Shown piece by piece: positions 1 to 7,631 of a stretch of 45,711 bases of DNA. This DNA is from DATGLE01 sp035294325 (lineage in GTDB: Bacteria; Chloroflexota; Ktedonobacteria; Ktedonobacterales; Ktedonobacteraceae): contig DATGLE010000110.1 in assembly GCA_035294325.1 (NCBI GenBank), positions 1 through 45,711 on the forward strand. The letters run 5' to 3'. The notes under the pieces were generated by a model, which saw only the letters and a list, made by a program, of their open reading frames with translations, made no database searches and was not told the origin of the DNA. The stretch's first letter is position 1. Every line of letters begins with the position of its first letter. Made by a program: the position numbers and the translations under genes.

Positions 1-4
1 CCAG

Positions 5-832
5 GTGCATATCGCCCTCGCCGGCGCCAGCGCAGCGGGCAAGACCAGCTACCTCTTGACGGAACTGCATACATTGCAGCAAATATATGCACAAAGTCGA
101 AGCTACACGATCTCGATGCTCGACGCGGAGCAGGCACAGTATTGCGAGCAGAGCCAGCGCATGCTTCAGAGCAAAGAGGCGCTGCCAGCCACAACCGCTT
201 TGAGGCCCCGAGCGTATATGTTGAAGATTCAGGCCGCACGCAGCCGCCGGGCGCGACTGGCCTGCATCTACGATCCCTCCGGTGAGGTCTTTCGTTCCAG
301 CGCCCACGTAATGGGGCAGGCTTACTATTGCCTCTGCGATGGCATCATCTTCGTTATTGATCCGCTCACCATTCCAGCTTTCTACCATCGACATGCGGCG
401 GCCATCGAGCGCATCCAGCCAGGTCGACGCCCACCCGGTCTGCATCTCGCGCAGACATACGAACGCATGATGCAAGGACTCGAAGCCTGCGGGGCGCTGA
501 GGCCGAGGAGGCGGGGTGCCTCGATCCTTACCGTGATCGTGTCGCGGATCGATCTGCTGGATCTCGCCGGCGAGATCGGCCTGCCAGCCGCGATTGCGCT
601 GACGAGCCAGGATCGAACCATAGGGACGCTAGAGGAGGCCCTGCACAGGCTGACACGAGCGTTTCTGTGTACCTACGGTATGGAGCATATGGTGCGCGAT
701 ATGGAGGCGCACTTCGCGCGTGTGCGCTATTTCCCTTACTCAGCAACGGATCCTTCTTTAGCATGCAAGGGTGCTGTCGCACGCGGCCCGCTGACCTGGC
801 TGCTTGAACAGTGCGGGGCGCTCAAAGCATAG
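5..832 (+). CDS. P-loop GTPase-like protein, N-terminus uncertain at window edge
   Basis: The reading frame is open to the left edge. The GTG at position 5 is the first visible start, but the true start may lie outside, so 275 residues is a minimum. GASAAGKT at residues 7-14 is a Walker A/G1 loop. DPSG at 90-93 resembles the G3 DxxG motif, SRID at 180-183 sits where the G4 NKxD/TKxD motif is expected, and a Ser-Ala near residue 245 could be G5. This order fits a TRAFAC-type G domain, perhaps the DO-GTPase (double-GTPase) group known from bacterial multi-gene systems. That group assignment is inference. No membrane segment is seen. Any partner gene would lie to the left, outside the window. 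Confidence 0.6.
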   Translation: MHIALAGASAAGKTSYLLTELHTLQQIYAQSRSYTISMLDAEQAQYCEQSQRMLQSKEALPATTALRPRAYMLKIQAARSRRARLACIYDPSGEVFRSSAHVMGQAYYCLCDGIIFVIDPLTIPAFYHRHAAAIERIQPGRRPPGLHLAQTYERMMQGLEACGALRPRRRGASILTVIVSRIDLLDLAGEIGLPAAIALTSQDRTIGTLEEALHRLTRAFLCTYGMEHMVRDMEAHFARVRYFPYSATDPSLACKGAVARGPLTWLLEQCGALKA

Positions 833-920
833 CGATAGCAAGATTCTCCCCATAGTTTCGTGAAACCATTAGGGGGTGGCTGTCCCCGGGCCATCTCCGG
901 GTCGAGGATGCTCCCAAAAA

Positions 921-964
921 GCACAAAAAAAGGGTCTCGCTCCTGCCTGAGCAGGAGTGAGACC
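921..964 (-). terminator. Intrinsic terminator of the small membrane-protein gene
   Basis: A 14-bp stem (933-946 with 951-964, one mismatch) and a 4-nt loop are followed, in minus-strand sense, by a run of seven T. It lies about 40 bp beyond the stop of the small minus-strand gene at 1003-1242. It also separates that gene from the convergent GTPase-like gene. Confidence 0.8.
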
Positions 965-1002
965 TGATGGGCGTCAATGGATCATGAGGACAGAGTAAAG
1001 AT

Positions 1003-1242
1003 TTACTCCTCCTGAATTTTATCGCGTATCTGGAATTGCAAACTCTGTACAGTGTGAATTATCTCAAGGATTCGACGCAGGCTATTTTCTATATCCAACA
1101 GTTTCACTGCTAATGCATCTGATCTTCGTATTAAATTAGATGCATTAACAATATCGTTTTTCAATTTTCCTAAGCGTAGCCATAGGAAAGTACTGCCAGC
1201 AGCTTCAACCGCTAATATAAACACTAACACTAACACTAACAT
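1003..1242 (-). CDS. Small single-span membrane protein with coiled-coil tail
   Basis: A 79-residue product is read from the ATG at 1242, preceded 8 nt upstream by AAGGGAG. The longer GTG start at 1266 has no ribosome binding site. Residues 1-22 (MLVLVLVFILAVEAAGSTFL) form one hydrophobic span. The remainder is a charged amphipathic stretch with heptad-like Leu/Ile spacing (KNDIVNASNLIRRSD, LLDIENSLRRILEII) that could be a short coiled coil. Base composition is clearly more AT-rich than the neighbours, which may point to separate origin. A good terminator follows it. I do not recognise the family, and no function is proposed. Confidence 0.6.
   Translation of the reverse strand: MLVLVLVFILAVEAAGSTFLWLRLGKLKNDIVNASNLIRRSDALAVKLLDIENSLRRILEIIHTVQSLQFQIRDKIQEE
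1220..1240. repeat. 3.5-copy hexamer repeat (AACACT) at a gene start
   Basis: Three and a half tandem copies of AACACT (minus strand AGTGTT) lie within codons 1-8 of the small membrane protein and encode alternating Leu-Val in its membrane span. Gain or loss of a unit would keep frame and change the span by two residues. Confidence 0.75.
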
Positions 1243-1731
1243 TCTTTGAACTCCCTTCTTAGTCACAACGCCCCGGCTCCTGTTTTCCAGGCAGGATCCC
1301 GGAGGCTACTAACAACAACGACGTTATCTATGAACAAAGGCACCGGAACGGTGCAGCACTCACCGTCCAGCGCCTCTATTCGCGTTTTGGTGCTCTCGTT
1401 CGTCAGGAAGGTTACGATGGGCCTTCCACAACCTCCTCGTGGAATCACGAGGAATCTTCTGCCCTGGTACGCTCAACTCGACCCTGGGCGGGGAGGAGCG
1501 AAGTGGGCAGGGGTGAGGAAGAGAGCTTTTTCCTCACCTCTTCTCATAACAATTCTCTACTTGTCCCTGTACCATATCGTCCCCCGAAAAACAATCCTGC
1601 CATGGCTTCGACCCGCTTCAGAAGGCGATCTATTTCGTATCGCTGGTGTTTGCCGCGCTCCAAAAACAAGAACCATAGGGGGAAAAATCGTCCCATCGCG
1701 CCCCAGTTTGCGACGCGGACCGGCAGAAGCG
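1243..1731. other. Non-coding stretch with two small hairpins
   Basis: No convincing gene is seen; the open frames here have no ribosome binding site or recognisable protein. There is a perfect 7-bp hairpin at 1435-1452 (CCTCGTG, 4-nt loop). Just before it is a GGAAGG/CCTTCC hairpin (about 1407-1427). An imperfect stem lies around 1510-1540 (GTGAGGAA/TTCCTCAC). None is followed by a T-run. The function is unknown. Confidence 0.5.
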
Positions 1732-1760
1732 TTGCCAGGGCCACCGGGTAGTGCTATGAT
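1732..1760 (+). promoter_or_regulatory. Promoter of the parA-like gene
   Basis: TTGCCA, a 17-nt spacer, then TATGAT, with TGC directly before the -10 giving an extended -10 (TGCTATGAT). It is about 100 nt upstream of the ParA start at 1858. The 5' leader of roughly 90 nt has no obvious terminator. Confidence 0.65.
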
Positions 1761-1857
1761 AGCCTGACAAAGACCGGGCGCGGTTCACGACGCAACAGGC
1801 TCATTCTGCGCGCGGCGGACTACAGGACTGGCGCCCGGAGCATGAGGCAGGAAATAT

Positions 1858-2775
1858 ATGAAGACACAGCAGAGAAGCGGGGCTATCGTCCTCGCCGCCG
1901 TCAACGAAAAAGGCGGCGTCACCAAAACGACTACCACCGCCAATATCGCTACCATGCTCTCACGGCTGGGATTCCGCGTGCTGGCGATAGACGGAGATCC
2001 CCAGGGACACCTCACCTTCACCTTTGGCTATGAACGCAACCTGCTTGAATGCACGCTCTACGACGTGCTGCACGGCAAGTCAGCACTCTCACGAGCCATC
2101 CTGCCAACCTTCGTTGACCCACAGACGCTGGCCTTTTATAATCCGCGTGAGCGCCAGCAGTCAGAGCCGCGTGAGCAGGTGCGCGGCCCCGATCTTGTCC
2201 CCATCAATATGCGCGCCAGTGCAGCCGATGGGGAACTGCGCGGCAAAATGACGTGGCCCACGCTGCTGCGCAGTGCCTTGCAGCCCCTGCTGCCCAACTA
2301 TGACTACATACTTATCGATACCACCCCTTCGCTCGGCCTGCTCACCGTCAATGCGCTGTGCGCCGCTCAGTCCATCTTCATTCCCCTCGTCCCGGAGGTA
2401 CTGGCCGTACAGGGGCTGGGCGATCTGCTCCAGGTAGTACGTCAGGCCCAGGATGGGGCACTTAATCCCAAACTGTCGATTGCCGGGGTCGTCTTTACCA
2501 AAGTGCAGCACTATAAAGGACACCATGAGATAATTGCCAGCGTGCGCGAGGATCTGGCGCAAGAGTTCGGCATCTCCTGTTTCAAGACCGAGATTCGCCA
2601 GAGCGCCGCGTTCGCCAATGCAGCTAATCGCCGCTCAGTCGTAGTGCTTAGCAATCCTTCCAGCGAACATGCGAAAGACTACTGGCGCCTGCTTGCCGAA
2701 TTGCTCACCATTGTTGGCGGCCCCGCTCTCGAACCGGTGCAGCGCGTGATGCAGGCCATCAAGGGCGAGGGATAA
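1858..2775 (+). CDS. ParA/Soj family ATPase
   Basis: 305 residues, typical for the family. The deviant Walker A motif EKGGVTKTTTT is at residues 18-28 and IDGDPQG near 44-50 is the A' motif. YILIDTTPSLG near 148 is the Walker B region, followed by FIPLVPEVLAVQGL, as in chromosomal and plasmid ParA proteins. It should bind ATP, dimerise and associate non-specifically with DNA to position a cargo. AGGAA lies a few nt before the ATG. No parB-like gene or parS-like repeat cluster follows; the next gene is on the opposite strand. It therefore looks like an orphan ParA that may position something other than DNA. Family assignment is firm, cargo unknown. Confidence 0.92.
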   Translation: MKTQQRSGAIVLAAVNEKGGVTKTTTTANIATMLSRLGFRVLAIDGDPQGHLTFTFGYERNLLECTLYDVLHGKSALSRAILPTFVDPQTLAFYNPRERQQSEPREQVRGPDLVPINMRASAADGELRGKMTWPTLLRSALQPLLPNYDYILIDTTPSLGLLTVNALCAAQSIFIPLVPEVLAVQGLGDLLQVVRQAQDGALNPKLSIAGVVFTKVQHYKGHHEIIASVREDLAQEFGISCFKTEIRQSAAFANAANRRSVVVLSNPSSEHAKDYWRLLAELLTIVGGPALEPVQRVMQAIKGEG

Positions 2776-2780
2776 CAAAT

Positions 2781-2810
2781 GCCATCTGCATATAAGAATA
2801 TGCAGATGGC
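2781..2810 (+). terminator. Perfect hairpin after parA
   Basis: A perfect 12-bp stem (2781-2792 with 2799-2810) with a 6-nt loop begins 6 nt after the ParA stop codon. It lacks a T-run on the plus strand, so termination is plausible but it may instead protect the 3' end of the mRNA. Confidence 0.5.
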
Positions 2811-2811
2811 G

Positions 2812-2851
2812 CAAACAAAAAGTGACGCCTCTGGCAGCTTCCAGAGGCGTC
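2812..2851 (-). terminator. Intrinsic terminator of the glycoside hydrolase gene
   Basis: A perfect 11-bp stem (2824-2834 with 2841-2851, 6-nt loop) reads on the minus strand into ACTTTTTGTTTG. It lies directly downstream of the hydrolase stop at 2860. Confidence 0.75.
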
Positions 2852-2859
2852 GCTTGTGC

Positions 2860-4362
2860 TTATGGCATCGGCCACATCGGCGGCGGCGTTGGCGTGGGTG
2901 TGGGTGTGTCCGCTGGCACTGGTGTATCCGTTGGTACCGGCGCCGGCGTACCGGTCGGTACAGGTGTCGGCGTACCCGTTGATGATGGCGTATCGGTTGG
3001 CGTGAGCGTCGCGGTGGGCGGCGAGACGACGGGTATGGGCGTTGTCGTAGGCTGCGGCGGTGAGGCTACCGGCACAGGCGTCGCAGGCTGTGGAGGTGGG
3101 ACCACCGGCACAGGTGTCCCCGTGATAGCGGTGGGCGAGAACTGATCGCTGGTAGGGGTGCCGGTCGGGCTTCCTGTTGACCCTATGGGTACACCGCTAT
3201 TCGTCCATCCAGGACGCTGCTGCACATATTGCTGGAAGGCAGTGAAGGCCGGACTCGGACCTGGCCCTGCACCTGCTGAGTCAATCGCATCAGGCTGATT
3301 GCCGTAGTCCAGCGTGAACCAGAATACGCGCTGCACTATGGACGAACTGGCCGCAGTGTCCATGACGTAGCGCAGGTACTGCGCCTGCACCTGCGGCGAC
3401 ACTACTTGCATACCCGGCAGAGGCGCGGTGGGCCAGCCCACCTCTGTCAACCAGATCGGCTTCTCCGGTAGAATCTGATGAATGGTCTGGATCTCCGCAC
3501 TGAGCGAGGGATGATCGCCGGTTGAGATAGACGGATCTTTGCCATGAGCATAGTAGTGGAAGTTAGCGAAGTCCAGATACTGGCTATAGCCATTGGCAAT
3601 CGCTGACATCACCGCAGCGATATGCCGCAGATTCGGCCTGAACGTGCCGTACATTCCGACAAGGATATTGGGATTGACGGCCTTGATTGCCAGATAGCCG
3701 GCCTGCAAAATAGGGCCATAGACGGCGGGCGGAAAGAAATCAGGCTCCTCGTTGCCGATTTCGATAGCATCGATGCGCCCATGTCCATGCTGACCATCGT
3801 AACGCGAAGCCACCGCCGTCGCGTAGGCCGCCATCTGCTGCGGCGTCGGCAAGGTGGGAGAGCTGAAACAACTGCCGCCGAAGCAGCGCAGAGGAAGATC
3901 TATATGGATGCCGGCAGCGTTCAATATCGCCACATCCTGATCGAGTGTTGACCAGTCGAAGACGCCGGGGGCAGGCTGGATCGTGGTCTCGTCGATTTGC
4001 AATCGCACCCAGCAAATATTGAGTTGTCTGAACTCGTCGATGAGCTTGCTATCAGCGTGAATCGTCGTCACACCATACGGGCTGTCCATACCGGCACCCA
4101 TCGCTCCAACAGTATCATTCTGAGATCCGGATGCTGCGGATGTCGCAATTTGAGGAGCGCAGTTCGCGTCAGCGTTCACCTTACCACCGTTGGCCTGCAC
4201 CAGAATAACCCCTGCTATACCCCCCAGGACGAGCACCAGAACTGTCCACACTGCCAGGACGCGCCGCTGACTGGTGATGAAGCGTGCCGTGGCACGCTTC
4301 ATCATATGCAACGGTTTCTTATCAACTGAATGGATGAAAGAATGAAGGCGAAATCGGTGCAT
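2860..4362 (-). CDS. Membrane-anchored or secreted clan-A glycoside hydrolase with Pro/Thr tail
   Basis: 500 residues from the ATG at 4362, which has AAGGAG 8 nt upstream; the 21 extra upstream codons are not supported. A hydrophobic span (about residues 35-57, VLAVWTVLVLVLGGIAGVIL) after a basic N-terminus acts as signal anchor. The middle is a TIM-barrel: an opening like MGAGMDSPYG, the acid/base candidate Glu205 in GNEEPDF, and the nucleophile candidate Glu307 in LTEVGWPT. This matches GH5/GH39-type retaining enzymes acting on polysaccharides. The last roughly 95 residues are TPTP/PVPT repeats, a flexible and probably glycosylated linker, ending MWPMP. The substrate cannot be read from the sequence. 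It is a single gene with its own promoter and terminator. Confidence 0.78.
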   Translation of the reverse strand: MHRFRLHSFIHSVDKKPLHMMKRATARFITSQRRVLAVWTVLVLVLGGIAGVILVQANGGKVNADANCAPQIATSAASGSQNDTVGAMGAGMDSPYGVTTIHADSKLIDEFRQLNICWVRLQIDETTIQPAPGVFDWSTLDQDVAILNAAGIHIDLPLRCFGGSCFSSPTLPTPQQMAAYATAVASRYDGQHGHGRIDAIEIGNEEPDFFPPAVYGPILQAGYLAIKAVNPNILVGMYGTFRPNLRHIAAVMSAIANGYSQYLDFANFHYYAHGKDPSISTGDHPSLSAEIQTIHQILPEKPIWLTEVGWPTAPLPGMQVVSPQVQAQYLRYVMDTAASSSIVQRVFWFTLDYGNQPDAIDSAGAGPGPSPAFTAFQQYVQQRPGWTNSGVPIGSTGSPTGTPTSDQFSPTAITGTPVPVVPPPQPATPVPVASPPQPTTTPIPVVSPPTATLTPTDTPSSTGTPTPVPTGTPAPVPTDTPVPADTPTPTPTPPPMWPMP

Positions 4363-4436
4363 AGCACTCTTCTCCTTTGCCAAATAATGATGGGAAAGCC
4401 TCCCAGGCCCCCGGAAGGCCATCATTGCCCCGCTCC

Positions 4437-4465
4437 ACTATAGGCAAGGAGTCAGTGGTATACAA
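4437..4465 (-). promoter_or_regulatory. Promoter of the glycoside hydrolase gene
   Basis: On the minus strand TTGTAT (4465-4460), a 17-nt spacer, then TATAGT (4442-4437), about 75 nt upstream of the start codon. Confidence 0.6.
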
Positions 4466-4841
4466 TCCTGATAGAGGTACAGTTTGCGTGAAAAAAGTGG
4501 GTGATCTCCAAACAGCCTGAGCGCAGTGAGCCGCCTGCTCGAGCGCAGCGCCGCCCTTTATGCCGTAGCCATTTCCCCACAACATAGCGCGCCGCTGCGC
4601 ACGGGGGAGGTTCTCCCACTTCAATGGTTAAACTTCATGCAGCGCACCCTATGATGAAGAGTCTGCGGGCGCAGCACCTGTGGTGCTCAGTCCGCAGACT
4701 CTTCATCCTGGTGAGCCGCCAGCGAAACTTGCACATGGCGTTAGCCAGCCACCTGGTGGGGCCGGGTGGGCTTGGTTCTCATGGGGAAATGGGTGGGCGC
4801 CAACCGGTATAGAGCGGAGGGCAAGGAGGCGAGTGATATCC
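4466..4841. other. Non-coding gap with repeats between MFS and hydrolase genes
   Basis: No gene was found. The stretch holds two direct copies of GAGCGCAG (4519 and 4541), the long inverted repeat at 4653-4707 and, after it, the block AACTTGCACATGGCGTTAG at 4726-4744. That block recurs at 6747-6764. The overall impression is of repeat-element debris. Confidence 0.5.
4653..4707. repeat. Long inverted repeat A (16-bp perfect arms plus inner stem)
   Basis: Arms at 4653-4668 and 4692-4707 are perfect. Inside them is a second stem AGCACC/GGTGCT (4673-4678, 4682-4687) with a TGT loop. The right flank begins CTGGTGAGCCGCCAGCG. It lies about 135 bp beyond the stop of the MFS gene. Confidence 0.85.
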
Positions 4842-6119
4842 TCAATGTGGTGCTGTTATGGTTCCTTCGACGGGTGCACGGTCACGCGGCCCGCGCCAGC
4901 GCACGAGCAGGCCCAGCACTGCGCAGGCAAGCGCCGTCGCGCCCGCCACAAGAAAGGCGAGCTGTGTTCCTCCCCGCTCCGCCAGCGCTCCGGCGAGCAG
5001 CGAACCAAAGGAGTTTGAGCCGGAGAAAATGTAGCTATAGAGGCCGGCCACACGCCCTTGCAGATACGGCGGCGTGGCAAGCTGGACAAGCGCATTGGTA
5101 TTGGAGGTGTAGAGCGTATAGAACACACCCGTTAATATCAACAGGAGAATCGCGCCAACCACGCTGCGCTGAGGCGCCAGGATCACTTCTCCCAGACCAA
5201 AGCCCGCCGCGCTGATGAGCAGCAGTCGCCAGCTTGCCCGGCCAATAGAGGCGGAGAGCAGCGCCCCTATCAGCGCCCCCGCTCCAAAGCAGGCGGTCAG
5301 CAGCCCGTATACCTGTGCACCATCACGCAGCGTATTGCTGGCAACCAGCGGCAGCAGCACCGTAAAGTTGATGCTGGCCGTACAGATGAAGAGGAACATC
5401 AGCAGGGCCAGCCAGACCGTCGGCGTGCGCCAGACATAGCCGAGACCTTCCCCGATGCTCTTCAAGACCGGCGGTCTCCCATGACGCTCGATAGGAAGGA
5501 GTTCATCGACATGCATCAGCAGCAGCGCGATAATCACGGCTACGTAACTGATCGCGTCGATGCTGAAACAGATGCCAACGCCGAAGGCAGCGATAAGCAG
5601 GCCGCCCACGCCGGGGCCGATAATGCGCGTCGCATTGGCAACGCTGGAATTGAGGGCGATGGTGTTGGGCAGTTCTCCGCGCCCGACCATCTGAAAAATG
5701 AACGCCTGCCGGCTGGGGTTATTCAGGATCAGGACGAGTCCGCGCAGGGCCGCCACAACGTAGGCTTCCCAGACCGTGACTATATGCAAAAGCGTGAGTA
5801 CGGCCATCACGCCACTACAGATGGCGAGCGCGATCTGCGTAGCAATGAGCATCTGGCGGTGATCAAAGCGATCACTGATCGCGCCGCCAAAAAGGCCAAG
5901 CAGAAGGTAAGGCCCGAACTGCCAGAAGGTCAACAGACCCACGGCAAAGGCCGAATGAGTCAGTTCGAGGACCAGCCAGGCCATCGCCGCGCTCTGAAGC
6001 CAGGTCCCGATTTGCGAGAGAAACTGGCCGGAGAAGTAGAGCCGATAATTATGATGCTCACGCAGACTGACGAAGGTACGCGCATTGAAGATCGTCCCGG
6101 GAACAGCAAAACGCGCCAT
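4842..6119 (-). CDS. MFS exporter (MFS_3/EntS-like)
   Basis: 425 residues, mostly hydrophobic, with 10-12 predicted membrane spans. The N-terminal region (FRLYFSGQFLSQIGTWLQ-like: YRLYFSGQFLSQIGTWLQSA near 28-47) and the loop GGAISDRFDHRQMLI after span 2 match the MFS_3 family of EntS-like effluxers. These exporters move small molecules such as siderophores or drugs by proton antiport. The ATG at 6119 lies 2 nt after the MarR stop codon, so the two are co-transcribed and probably translationally coupled. The usual logic of such pairs is that the MarR ligand is also the exporter substrate; the ligand is unknown here. Confidence 0.88.
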   Translation of the reverse strand: MARFAVPGTIFNARTFVSLREHHNYRLYFSGQFLSQIGTWLQSAAMAWLVLELTHSAFAVGLLTFWQFGPYLLLGLFGGAISDRFDHRQMLIATQIALAICSGVMAVLTLLHIVTVWEAYVVAALRGLVLILNNPSRQAFIFQMVGRGELPNTIALNSSVANATRIIGPGVGGLLIAAFGVGICFSIDAISYVAVIIALLLMHVDELLPIERHGRPPVLKSIGEGLGYVWRTPTVWLALLMFLFICTASINFTVLLPLVASNTLRDGAQVYGLLTACFGAGALIGALLSASIGRASWRLLLISAAGFGLGEVILAPQRSVVGAILLLILTGVFYTLYTSNTNALVQLATPPYLQGRVAGLYSYIFSGSNSFGSLLAGALAERGGTQLAFLVAGATALACAVLGLLVRWRGPRDRAPVEGTITAPH

Positions 6120-6121
6120 GC

Positions 6122-6598
6122 TTATGCATCGCTCCTCGCCAGTTGCTGTAATGGCTCAAGTGCGGCAGCGATAGCGGCCAGCGCGTCGGGCGAGAGCTTT
6201 TCCAGTCGTTCAGCCAGCCACGCCGTGCGCCGCTCCCGCAGCGTCTGGAGCACGTTATGCCCGGCGGGCGTGACAGTGAGGCCAACGCGGCGCCGGTCCT
6301 GCGGATTGTTGCGCGTTCGCTCGACCAGCCCGGCGGCCTCAAGTTTGTCAATATGCGCTACCAGCGTCGGCATGCTGATGTGCTCGCGCTCGGCCAGGTC
6401 GCTCATGCCAATATCGGGCATGCGCTGCAACGCGGAAAGCAGGCTCGCCTGGATCGTGGTCACGCCCAGTTCATTCACCTCGCTCCTCAGACAGCGATTG
6501 AGACGCAGCAAGATCGGGCGCAACTGGCTGGCTATGGCGAGTACGTCCGGTTCGGCAGTGCGCTCAGAAAGCGCACTCGATTTGAGTTCTTCCATCAT
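6122..6598 (-). CDS. MarR family transcriptional regulator
   Basis: 158 residues, usual MarR size. The winged helix is visible: MSDLAEREHISMPTLVAHID is helix-turn-helix, LEAAGLVERTRNNPQDRRR leads into the wing with the conserved DxR(R) signature, and VGLTVTPAGHNVL follows. Dimerisation helices flank it. GAGAGG lies 7 nt before the ATG. It is first in an operon with the MFS exporter. A perfect 15-bp palindrome at 6767-6781 just after the -10 of the presumed promoter suggests autorepression relieved by a small ligand. Confidence 0.92.
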   Translation of the reverse strand: MMEELKSSALSERTAEPDVLAIASQLRPILLRLNRCLRSEVNELGVTTIQASLLSALQRMPDIGMSDLAEREHISMPTLVAHIDKLEAAGLVERTRNNPQDRRRVGLTVTPAGHNVLQTLRERRTAWLAERLEKLSPDALAAIAAALEPLQQLARSDA

Positions 6599-6661
6599 AC
6601 ACCAACCTCTCTTCTCAAGCGTAATATTAATGGTGTGGTGCGCCTGCGGCGCGCCCTCTAA

Positions 6662-6712
6662 GGGAGAGTTAGCTGGCCCCGCGCCGCAGGCGCGGGGCCA
6701 GCTAACTCTCCC
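6662..6712. repeat. Long inverted repeat B (24-bp perfect arms, 3-nt loop)
   Basis: Arms 6662-6685 and 6689-6712 are perfectly complementary around loop GCA. The left flank has GCGCCTGCGGCGCGCCCTCT and the right flank CCTGGCGAACCGCGCAGC. It sits in the presumed 5' leader of the MarR-MFS operon. Confidence 0.92.
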
Positions 6713-6766
6713 CCTGGCGAACCGCGCAGCGGTGAGCAGTCAGGAAAACTTGCGCATAGCGTTAAT

Positions 6767-6812
6767 TAGTTCGTCGAACTATATTATATCACCTATCCGT
6801 GAAGCATGGAAA
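6767..6812 (-). promoter_or_regulatory. marR promoter with overlapping palindromic operator
   Basis: On the minus strand TTTCCA (6812-6807), 18 nt, TATAAT (6788-6783). Immediately downstream, over the expected start point, lies the perfect palindrome TAGTTCGTCGAACTA (6767-6781), 7-1-7, of the size MarR dimers bind. The resulting leader to the ATG at 6598 would be about 180 nt and contains inverted repeat B. Inference only; no binding data. Confidence 0.55.
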
Positions 6813-6898
6813 GCCCTGGGGATCGGGCGTGCAGAGCGAGGATGAGGGCGCTCCGAATCTGCTACCATAGAGAAAAGCAGTGATAACGGAGACCAACG

Positions 6899-7461
6899 AT
6901 GACGAACATCCATTTGACGCTTGCCTGTGGGGAATATGCCCGGACAATATCTCTGGTGCCTGGCGACGTGCAGCCAGAAGGGATCGATCTGACCTTCCTG
7001 CGCCTGCCAGTCGAGGAGACCTTCCGGGGCGCATGATCCGGCACCGCGAATTCGACGCCTCGGAAATGTCCCTCTCCAGCTACCTCATCTATGGCAGTCG
7101 TGCCGACGACTCGCAGGCCAGCCCCGTCTTCCCTTCGCGGAGCTTGCGCCACTCCTGCATTTTCATTCACAGCCAGACAGGCATCCAGCAGCCCGCAGAC
7201 CTGGCCGGCAAGGGCGTGGGCGTCCCGGAATATCAGATGACCGCGCCCCTCTGGCAGCGCGCCGTGTTGCGGCACGAGTATGGCGTTCATCCTTCCAGCA
7301 TCCACTGGTTGCAGGGAGGGCTGGAACAGCCGGGGCGCCAGGAAAAACAGGCCATCACCCTCCCATCAGATTCAGTCGTCAGCAGGAATGAGGTGGCAAC
7401 TGCTGAAAGATCAGTGATCGCCACCGGGGTCGCTAAAATGGCAGGGATCCTTCCCCGATAG
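6899..7461 (+). pseudogene. Decayed 4,5-dihydroxyphthalate decarboxylase-like gene
   Basis: The ATG at 6899 (GGAGA 6 nt upstream) opens MTNIHLTLACGEYART...FLRLPVEETF, the N-terminus of this periplasmic-binding-fold decarboxylase family, but hits TGA at 7034. The family sequence resumes in another frame at about 7030 (RMIRHREFDASEMSLSSYL, then FPSRSLRHSCIFIHSQTGI, VGVPEYQMTAP, EYGVHPSSIHWLQGGLEQPGR). Recognisable homology ends near 7365, after about 155 of some 320-340 residues. So it carries at least one frameshift and a lost 3' half. Decarboxylation of an aromatic dicarboxylate would be the ancestral role; this copy should be inactive. Confidence 0.75.
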
Positions 7462-7490
7462 GAAATTATTCTGATTTTTTTGCTTAAATT

Positions 7491-7519
7491 TTTCATTTTC
7501 ACACGAAATCGGGTATACT
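7491..7519 (+). promoter_or_regulatory. Possible promoter of the chemoreceptor-like gene
   Basis: TTTCAT, 17-nt spacer, TATACT, in an AT-rich stretch about 110 nt before the gene. The match is moderate. Confidence 0.4.
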
Positions 7520-7631
7520 AGTCTGGTTCCATTAGCGATATTTCTTTCACACATTGATATTTGATAATGCAATAGCGCGGCGCATATAAACTCATGAATT
7601 GTGTTCAGGCTCAGAAAGGATGGAAGCGACC

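Noticed and set aside
1246..1767. 173-codon plus-strand open frame in the gap before parA
   Set aside because: No ribosome site, no recognisable domain, composition like non-coding DNA, and it overlaps the parA promoter.
5481..6845. 454-codon plus-strand frame opposite the MFS and MarR genes
   Set aside because: Lies antisense to two clearly recognised genes; it is a by-product of GC-rich codon bias.
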